From: Brachionus plicatilis
Taxonomy: Eukaryota > Rotifera > Eurotatoria > Ploima > Brachionidae
Reading direction: 5' to 3'
NCBI GenBank assembly: GCA_010279815.1
Contig: QEOQ01000704.1
Span: 180,733-244,732 of the forward strand
Length of the DNA: 64,000 nucleotides
Below the pieces are notes generated by a model. It was not told the origin of the DNA, did no database searches, and was given only the letters and a program-made list of their open reading frames with translations. Position 1 is the first letter of the stretch; each line of letters opens with the position of its first letter. This document shows positions 57,485-64,000 of this stretch, piece by piece. The position numbers and the translations under genes were made by a program.

Positions 57485-58264
57485 TTATTCTTCCATTTTT
57501 TCTAGCATTAAATTTTCATCTCCGAATAATATAAAATTGTCACTATCAAAATCAACAAAAGCACTTATACTTGAACGATTGATCGAAATGAAATCAGAGC
57601 CAAAAGCTTGCAATTGTTTATCAATTTCAATTTTTTTATCTTGGTTCAGATCAACTTTGTCTAAACTTTTATTCACATGTTCAATCATTACATTTGGATC
57701 TAAAAAATTGATTGATGTGAATGCATTTTTTAAGGGGCTTAACAATGGAACTAAAATATTTTGAATTTCTTCCAAAAAAATATTGAACAATCTCTCATAA
57801 CTTTGATTAGACTCCAATTTGGTCTCAGTAGCTTTGCAGATTGCCAAAGCACTGACGGTTTTAATATTGAAAACTTTAGAAAGGCTGTTTAAATTGTTCA
57901 CGCAGCCAGCTGGAGTTTTGGACATTGAACACATAACCTGAATGTGTCTGGTTAAGACTGTCAATGGTTTACAGCTTTTGCACACAAGGACCAGCGCAAA
58001 ATTAGAAGGACTTTTCTCCATTGCTTTGCTAATAGAGTTGATTCCTATTTTTATTTTTGATTTGATATAGAGACCAAAATCGGCCTTGGTGGCTGGTTTT
58101 GGCGTATCATTCATTTTACGCATTTTTTTAGGCAAAGTTTTTTTTCGTCTCAAATTTGGCTCCTTGGCGAAAAAATTCTCCAAAAATTTGACAATCAATT
58201 CACTATTTTGCTCATTAATTTCAGGCCACACAAAATTTTCGTTCACAATTATTTTACGGTTCAT
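57485..58264 (-). CDS. RPP38: RNase P/MRP subunit p38 (L7Ae-type)
   Basis: RPP38 is an L7Ae/L30e-fold RNA-binding subunit of nuclear RNase P and RNase MRP (tRNA 5' processing, rRNA processing), binding a kink-turn in the RNA. The single exon encodes 259 residues (283 in human). The L7Ae core is around residues 60-140: KIKIGINSISKAMEKSP, FALVLVCKSCKPLTVLTRHI, SALAICKAT. A basic N-terminal stretch (LRRKKTLPKKMRKMN) fits RNA binding and nucleolar targeting. The C-terminal 110 residues are diverged and end in acidic, Phe/Leu-rich sequence. I assign it by the overall pattern; NHP2 or SNU13 are shorter and would lack both extensions. Confidence 0.82.
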   Translation of the reverse strand: MNRKIIVNENFVWPEINEQNSELIVKFLENFFAKEPNLRRKKTLPKKMRKMNDTPKPATKADFGLYIKSKIKIGINSISKAMEKSPSNFALVLVCKSCKPLTVLTRHIQVMCSMSKTPAGCVNNLNSLSKVFNIKTVSALAICKATETKLESNQSYERLFNIFLEEIQNILVPLLSPLKNAFTSINFLDPNVMIEHVNKSLDKVDLNQDKKIEIDKQLQAFGSDFISINRSSISAFVDFDSDNFILFGDENLMLEKMEE

Positions 58265-58297
58265 CTTTTAAGGGAAAATTTTTTTTTTAAATAAGTT

Positions 58298-58605
58298 GGC
58301 ATCGTGAAATTTCACTCAAAACTTCCGTACAAAAATAAAAAAATTTTATAACTTTTTTTCTAAATGTCAAAAACTTGTTCTGTAAATGAAATAACTGTTG
58401 TTTCACCTTTTGCAGAAGTCTGCAAAATCTGTGCAAATTCTGCAAAAGTGCACCCTATTTAAAAGTATTAAAAATGAAGTGGAATTTATTTGCACAAATT
58501 TTGCAGAATTTCATTTACAGAACAAGTTTTTGACATTTAAAAAAAAAAAAATATAAAATTTTTTTATTTTTGTATTGGAAGTTTTGTATGAAATTTCACA
58601 ATGGC
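58298..58605. mobile_element. Foldback element of the GGCATTGTGAAATTTCA family, copy 2
   Basis: The ends GGCATCGTGAAATTTCA and TGAAATTTCACAATGGC are flanked by AAATAAGTT (58289-58297 and 58606-58614), a 9-bp direct repeat. The interior is co-linear with copy 1 (TCAAAAACTTGTTCTG; TGCAAAATCTGTGCAAA). It sits between TMEM167B and the RPP38 start, 34 bp upstream of the RPP38 ATG, so in or next to its promoter. Confidence 0.85.
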
Positions 58606-59062
58606 AAATAAGTTAAAAAAGAAATAGATAAATGCAAATTGAACAAAAATTCTTCATTTTATGATGAATTAAAATCAAAGTAAATGAAATATACTTTAAA
58701 AAAATTTTTTCACATAAAATAATTTTTCTAAGATTAAAATTGGAAATAAATAAATTATCAGTAAGATTTAAATTGATTATTGATTTGATTTATTGAAAAA
58801 AAAAGAAAATAAAGCTTTTATTTTAGGGACAAAAGGTGCATCAAAGTATGTTGCTCTATATTGCAGTATTTTTTAAGATAATTTTTATTATCTTTAATTT
58901 TAATTTGTCAAAAAAAGAAAAATTTTTGTTCAATTTAAATTTGAATTTCAAAATACCAAAGATTAACTCGAATATTAAATCGAGAATTATTCTAAAAAAT
59001 TTTTTATGATTAGAAATATAAAATTTTTATTAATCTGATGAAAAAAGAATAGAAAAATATGT
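58606..59062. other. Spacer downstream of TMEM167B, nothing recognised
   Basis: AT-rich sequence without bounded repeats or coding potential. Confidence 0.4.
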
Positions 59063-59396
59063 CTATCTGAAAAATACGATCCATGCAGCCATTGTTACAC
59101 AAGCAATACTGACTAAATGGTGAAGTCGAGTTCCAATAACCGATGCTAATTGTGCAAAAAATAATTATAATTAATTAGATTAGAACTTGATTTGAATTTT
59201 GAAATTTACCTTTGTAAAATATGCCAGCAAATCCTTTTTTTTCACTGAGAAAAAGTTGTCTAATTTTGGGTATTCTTCTAAAATAAGAACATGAGCAAAT
59301 GACCAGTATGAAAAGGACGAGAAGTCCATCAAATGAGTAAGCTTAAAAAAAAAATAGAAAAAATTCGTCTGGATTTTGAAAATTACCATTGACCAT
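59063..59396 (-). CDS. TMEM167B: TMEM167B / Kish-B, three exons
   Basis: Kish proteins are small two-span membrane proteins of the early secretory pathway (Golgi). Exons 59387-59396, 59210-59341 and 59063-59145 give 74 residues, identical in length to human TMEM167B. Conserved pattern: MVNAYSFDGLLVL, then a first membrane segment, SEKKGFAGIFYK before the second junction, then VIGTRLHHLVSIACV in the second segment, ending FFR. The KKG-x-x-G-I/V-FYK and IGTRLH motifs are those of Kish-B rather than Kish-A. The first exon is only 10 nt (ATG plus two codons and one base). Introns are 45 and 64 nt. Confidence 0.92.
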
Positions 59397-59576
59397 CTAT
59401 TTGAATTAATTTTTAATATATATAAAATAAAAATATTTTAGTGCATAATTTTTAAAAAAATTATAGCTAAAGTAATTAGCCATTAGTTTAGTCATTATTA
59501 GAAACTTTGGATTTTAAATATAAACTTGTAAAGTTAATTTTCAAAAATATTTTGCTTTATTTTTTAAAAAGTGCTT

Positions 59577-59592
59577 GGTCTTGAAAAAGACC
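59577..59592 (-). terminator. Histone mRNA 3' stem-loop
   Basis: The minus strand reads GGTCTTTTTCAAGACC: a 6-bp stem (GGTCTT/AAGACC) with the loop TTTC, followed by A. This is the SLBP-binding element of replication-dependent metazoan histone mRNAs (consensus stem GGYYYU, loop UUUC). It lies 52 nt past the H3 stop, within the usual distance, and indicates an S-phase, non-polyadenylated histone message. Confidence 0.9.
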
Positions 59593-59644
59593 GGGGGTTT
59601 AAATATTTATAAATATGTACAATGTTAATTGACAATCTAGTTAT

Positions 59645-60109
<465 letters not shown>

Positions 60110-60135
60110 TTATTTATTATTATATATAAAGTTTT
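60110..60135 (-). promoter_or_regulatory. Possible TATA element upstream of H3
   Basis: TTTATATATAATAATAAAT on the minus strand ends about 60 bp before the H3 ATG, at the right distance for a TATA box with a 30-40 nt leader. It coincides with the 3' end of the LINE, so it may equally be the LINE's AT-rich tail. Position only; no functional support. Confidence 0.3.
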
Positions 60136-60330
60136 GTGATGGTTTGAGCTGGTCAGCATAACGGGATTATGCGCACCACCCATCACCGGATTGCTTTAAG
60201 GCTCGGCCTTTTTCAACCCATTTTTCTTGGTTTCTTTGTTGTTTGTTGTCTGTTTGTCTATCTTCGTTGTTTTGCTAATTTGTTGCCATTAGTGAATAGT
60301 AAACTGCTGCTGTTGTAGTTGCTAAATGGA

Positions 60331-61985
60331 CTATATGTCCAATTGGACAACAAAGTCAATTAGTTTTTGCCAGTTGTTTTTTTTCTTGGATTTTGATTGA
60401 TCAGTTGTCTCTGTCGAGTTAGGTTGGTTAATTGATGTCTTTGTTGCTAATTGAGTTGTTTGTGGAAGAATGTGAGCGAGAATGGGTTTGACTCCGTTTT
60501 TGACACGCGGCTTGGAGTTTGAATTGTAGTTGTCAATTAAATCTTTAATTAGTTTGTTGCTGTTCGATGCTTTCTGAAGATAGCGTGTTGATAGCAACTC
60601 GAAGCGGTCCTTGATGCTGTCGATTCTTGCAAGCTTGTAGCAGTCTTTTGTTGCAGTTGAGAAGGGGAGTCTATACGCTATTTTGACTGCTTTTCGTTGG
60701 CGCGTTTCAAGTGTGGTTATGCTTGTTTCCGATGCACTGTATTTAATGAACGGTATGTACTCCATTATCGGCCTGATTAGTGTCTTATACGTTGTTAATA
60801 GCAGTTTTGGTGAGGCACCCCAATTTTTTCCCCTTATTGATCGCATCATGTTGATTCTGCGATCAACTCTAGCGTTGATTTCTTTAATGTGGTCATAGAA
60901 CGTTAAGTTCTTGTCAAACTTAAGCCCCAGCAACTTAGGCTTATTGTCGTGCTTGATTCTCTTGCCATGTAGTATTATGTCGAGCTTGCGTTTTCCCTGT
61001 CCATTGAGACGTGTGAATATTGTACAAACTGTCTTTGCTGTGCTGAGTTTCATTCTCCAGTGCATTGACCAGGTTTCGACTTCTTTGATTGCCTGCTGTA
61101 GATTGCTTTCCACTCTTTCAATTTTAGGGCTTGTGGTCCAAATTGAGAGGTCATCGGCGAACAGACCTTTGTCCGCTGTTGTAATCTTGTCGATAATGTC
61201 ATCAATGAAGATGTTGAACAGCAATGGCCCGAGTACACTTCCTTGTGGGACACCACACTTAATTTGATGGAGCGTTGATTTAGATGACTGGACACGTACT
61301 TGGAATGTTCTGTTACTCAAGTAGTTCCGTATCCATGCTCCTATGTAAGCTGGACATTCTTTCTTTTCCATTTTAAAAAGAAGTCCGTCGTGCCATAGTT
61401 TGTCGAAGGCTTTTTCGATGTCAATGAAGACCGCTCCAGTTGTTTTACGTTCGTTAACCCCATGTTGTATTGTTTGGATGAGTCGGAAGATGTGGTCTCG
61501 TGTTTGGCGCCTGGACATGAAACCGCTTTGGTGCTTGCTAATAACTTGCTTCTCTTGGATCCAAGTGAGCATTCTGTTTTTAATGATTCGTTCTGTGATC
61601 TTGGACATGGTGGACAGCAAACTAATCGGTCTGTAGCTCGATGGATCTAACGGATTCTTTCCCGGCTTTGGGATCATGACTATTTCCGCGTGTTTCCATT
61701 GACTCGGGATGTGGCTTAGTCTGATTGAACCATTGATGATGTTTGCCATGATGTGGTGGAACTCTTCTGGAAGTTTTTTAAGAGTTTTGTTGGTAATGTT
61801 GTCAGCGCCTGGAGCACCTCGTCCTGTGATGTCTTGGAGGATATTCATTATTTCTTGAGCCGATGCTAGTTCATCTAATTGGTGTCCATTTGGAGGATTT
61901 TCGAACATCTGCTTGGTTGCGCTCTCTACTGTCGCTTTGAAGGTTTCGTTGAATTCAGGTTTCGTTGAAATGTTTGCTTGAGTTG
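60331..61985 (-). CDS. LINE ORF2, reverse-transcriptase part (frameshifted from endonuclease)
   Basis: Motifs in order: SYRPISLLSTMSKITERII, HQSGFMSRRQTRDHI, GAVFIDIEKAFDKLWHDGL, GVPQGSVLGPLLFNIFIDDI, the catalytic box FADDLSIWT, and LGLKFDKNLTFYDHI. A Jockey-like C-terminal region follows (RRINMMRSI, YKTLIRPIMEYIPFIKY, RQRKAVKIAYRLP). Both catalytic Asp of FADD are present. The reverse-transcriptase frame extends upstream of its first Met (61908) to about 61980, where a one-base shift separates it from the endonuclease frame. Repairing that shift in thought gives a single ORF2 of about 960 codons. Confidence 0.9.
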
Positions 61986-63200
61986 TTCCGCGAATATGTT
62001 AGCTACCTCATTTGGAGTAGTTACAAGTTGCTCTTGAACTTTGAGGAGCGGACATCTCGGTGGTTTTAGTGTGTTGGAGTTTTCAATTGATGATATCTTG
62101 CGCCACAGTACTGTGTCTGATGTTTTATGAAGGTTCAACCCTGTGCAGAATTCTCTCCATTTATTCTGTTTATTTTCCGCAACTTGTTTCTTGATTTGTT
62201 CGGAGAGTTTGTTGATTCGTCGCACTGTTTCTGCTGATCTGTCCTCCAAAAGATGACGTTGGAGTTTTCTCTTCTCTTTGATGAGAGTTACAATATTTCT
62301 TGGTAAGACTTGTGTTTGGTAGCTCTTGACTGAGTATGTTGTCTTGGCTCCGTTAATAGTCGACGTGATTGTTGACTCAAGTTGTCGAGTTAACTTGTCA
62401 ATGTCTTCCTTGGTTTGGATAGTTTCTCCTAGGAATGGACGAAGGGCTTTTTTGGCAGCTTCTTTAAATTTGTCCCAATTGACTTTTGTCTTTGTTATTG
62501 TAGCTTGCTGCTGTCTATCAATCGACTTAGACTCGACGGTGAACAGTATTGGGAGATGATCGCTTCGTGGACTGGTGAGTGTAATTGGTTTGTTGATGCG
62601 GACGTCAGTTGAGTCGCTTGTTATGATAAGATCGAGCGTTGATGCGTAGTGGAGTCTGTGGTAGGGAGCGTAGGTGGGGGTATCTGTGTGATGAACAGTC
62701 AGCTCTAGCTCATTGAGTACAGTCTCAAGAGCTAAGCCGTATTTGTCCGTCTCTGATGAGGCCCACAGTGTATTGTGAGCGTTGAAATCTCCAGCTATTA
62801 AAGTGTTGGAGTAACTAAAGATGTCTTGCATTGTATTTTTGCTGATTTCATTACCTGGCGGAATATAGACAGACGCTACGTGAAGATCTTCTCCGTTTGG
62901 TAAGATCTTCGGTAGACGAATAGTGATCCATTCGGTAATGCTGTTGTTTGGACTCTTAGAGACGACAAGGCAGGGAATGGTTTTTCTCACGCAGATGCAC
63001 ACACCTCCCCGTTCAGCCCTTGATCTGTCGTGCCTATGAATTGTGTAGCCTTTTAGCTTGAATTGTTTGCTTGGCTTCAGCAGCGTTTCGTTGAGCATGA
63101 TGAGGTCCAATTGTTCGTCTTGTGACGCTTGCTCTATGTCAATTATCTTGTTTATGGCTGATTGGACGTTGAGGTGTAATATGTTGAGGTGCCTAAACAT
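61926..63200 (-). CDS. LINE ORF2, apurinic-type endonuclease part
   Basis: Exonuclease-endonuclease-phosphatase fold: HLNVQSAINKIIDI at the start, catalytic-Glu motif MLNETLLKP, RGGVCICVRKTIP, AGDFNAHNTLWAS, then LDLIITSDS and the terminal RSDHLPILF. These are the metal-binding and catalytic motifs of LINE target-site nickases and all appear intact. The ATG at 63200 overlaps the ORF1 stop by 8 nt. The frame ends at 61926 through the one-base shift described for the reverse-transcriptase part. Confidence 0.9.
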   Translation of the reverse strand: MFRHLNILHLNVQSAINKIIDIEQASQDEQLDLIMLNETLLKPSKQFKLKGYTIHRHDRSRAERGGVCICVRKTIPCLVVSKSPNNSITEWITIRLPKILPNGEDLHVASVYIPPGNEISKNTMQDIFSYSNTLIAGDFNAHNTLWASSETDKYGLALETVLNELELTVHHTDTPTYAPYHRLHYASTLDLIITSDSTDVRINKPITLTSPRSDHLPILFTVESKSIDRQQQATITKTKVNWDKFKEAAKKALRPFLGETIQTKEDIDKLTRQLESTITSTINGAKTTYSVKSYQTQVLPRNIVTLIKEKRKLQRHLLEDRSAETVRRINKLSEQIKKQVAENKQNKWREFCTGLNLHKTSDTVLWRKISSIENSNTLKPPRCPLLKVQEQLVTTPNEVANIFAEQLKQTFQRNLNSTKPSKRQ

Positions 63201-63780
63201 TGTGGTTTTTGGTTATGTCTTTTTTTGCTTGCGAAATTGTTTTGTTATTCAGTGTCGATGTTGATTGTTTTGTTATCTTGTTTGGGTGTCTCACGCTGTT
63301 TTGGGCTTTTGTTGTGCTGTCTTTTTTGTTGATCGTTGTTCGTATGTAGCTTGCCTCGATTTTGTTTTGGCTACTAGATACGTCTAACATTGTGTTGTCG
63401 AAGTCCATTTTATTGTTTGGTTCTGGGTGCATGTTGTCGCTAATCGATTGGAGTGACGGAGATCGACTACGTTTGGCTAAGTGAGTAAGTTCGTGTTGTG
63501 ATTGGCTTGGTTGAGTTTGTTGTGCTTGCATGGATATGGTTTTTGCTTGGTGACTTTGTAAAGCATTGCAGATGAGGTTCTGGACTGAGTGAAGCATTGT
63601 ATCGCTGTTAATGTTGCAGTGTGTTGAATTGTTTATATGTTGAATGGCTGTGTTAAGCTTTGTTACTGTTGGGAGGGAGAAAACTTCTCTGTGTGAGAGG
63701 AGTAGTGTTATCTCGGCAATAAGCTTAACAAGGAGCTCAGTTACTGGTTTGAGTTTGGCTTCAATCGTGTCGTTGATCAT
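63193..63780 (-). CDS. LINE ORF1 protein
   Basis: It has 195 codons. The N-terminal half is predicted helical and Leu-rich (KPVTELLVKLIAEITLLLSH), possibly a short oligomerisation segment. The C-terminal half is polar, Gln/Ser/Thr/Lys-rich and ends basic. No CCHC zinc knuckles or RRM could be seen, unlike many Jockey ORF1 proteins. Identified by position directly before, and overlapping by 8 nt, the endonuclease ORF, an arrangement that suggests termination-reinitiation translation. Confidence 0.75.
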   Translation of the reverse strand: MINDTIEAKLKPVTELLVKLIAEITLLLSHREVFSLPTVTKLNTAIQHINNSTHCNINSDTMLHSVQNLICNALQSHQAKTISMQAQQTQPSQSQHELTHLAKRSRSPSLQSISDNMHPEPNNKMDFDNTMLDVSSSQNKIEASYIRTTINKKDSTTKAQNSVRHPNKITKQSTSTLNNKTISQAKKDITKNHNV

Positions 63781-63812
63781 GTTTTGAATTTGAGGTTGTG
63801 TTGGTGGAGCAA

Positions 63813-64000
63813 ATTTATAACGAAAATATTATGAATATATTTTATTAAAAATATAAACATGCTTTGTTATAATTTGAACTTTAACTTTGATTATCATCGC
63901 CATTTAAATTTCTGTTAATAAGAAAATGCTTTCATCTTTTGTTTGATATTAAATTTTAAAATGAAAAATTTTCAAATTCTCAATTATAATTCTTCTCATT
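63813..64000. other. AT-rich flank of the LINE, nothing recognised
   Basis: Base composition returns to very AT-rich at about 63812, marking the LINE 5' border. No further feature. Confidence 0.4.

Larger units (their letters stand above)
60110..63812 (-). mobile_element. Nearly full-length Jockey-type LINE retrotransposon
   Basis: It has an ORF1, an ORF2 with endonuclease and reverse transcriptase, a 3' UTR of about 220 bp and a short 5' leader. Base composition is clearly higher in GC than the flanks and changes abruptly near 60110 and 63812. No RNase H domain is visible after the reverse transcriptase. Target duplications could not be identified with confidence. One frameshift separates the endonuclease and reverse-transcriptase frames; the rest is open, so the insertion looks recent. 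Confidence 0.85.

Overview
The window is metazoan nuclear DNA, extremely AT-rich. Host genes are spliced with GT-AG introns. Protein-coding content is animal-like: BBS5, rhophilin with the HR1-BRO1-PDZ order, OSGIN, a replication-dependent histone H3 with the metazoan 3' stem-loop, an AA15 lytic polysaccharide monooxygenase and Kish-B. A ciliated spiralian with a compact AT-rich genome fits best; a monogonont rotifer is my favourite guess, but that is inference, not something read from the sequence. Introns fall into two classes: about 50-75 nt (one candidate of 38 nt), and 0.7-3.2 kb introns, most of them filled with DNA transposons.

Layout, left to right. 1-1775: repeats. 1776-2964 (-): DUF7164-like type II membrane glycosyltransferase, last exon missing. 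3459-14863 (-): nine-exon rhophilin. 15115-22625 (-): six-exon GTDC1/QTMAN, the tRNA-queuosine mannosyltransferase. 23049-27862 (-): three-exon SPFH/band-7 membrane protein. 28623-29713 (-): C2orf69 homologue. 32105-33868 (-): intronless OSGIN flavoprotein. 35050-35565: LINE fragment. 37609-38837 (-): five-exon AA15 LPMO. 40165-44585 (-): six-exon PDIA4/ERp72 whose last thioredoxin domain has lost its active site. 45377-48958: hAT-like elements, a zinc-finger relic, a broken CR1-like LINE and a phased TGATCA array. 49208-51451 (+): intronless MCM4, the only confident host gene on the plus strand. 51630-56260 (-): seven-exon BBS5. 56723-57013 (-): RPS29. 57485-58264 (-): RPP38. 59063-59396 (-): TMEM167B/Kish-B with a 10-nt first exon. 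59645-60055 (-): histone H3. About 60110-63812 (-): nearly full-length Jockey-type LINE ending just upstream of H3.

The host genes are unrelated housekeeping functions (replication, translation, tRNA/RNase P, secretory pathway, cilium, chromatin) with no operon logic. The structural theme is DNA transposons. I see three groups of inverted-repeat elements: (i) GG-n-TGTGAA elements, the non-autonomous copies with 8-9 bp target duplications, one large copy of which still holds a decayed DDE transposase; (ii) a hAT-like family starting CAGAGTTGTTTAAAAGTC with 8-bp duplications; (iii) TA-flanked elements starting CAGT with long palindromic arms, one of which holds a Tc1-like transposase end. Several are nested.
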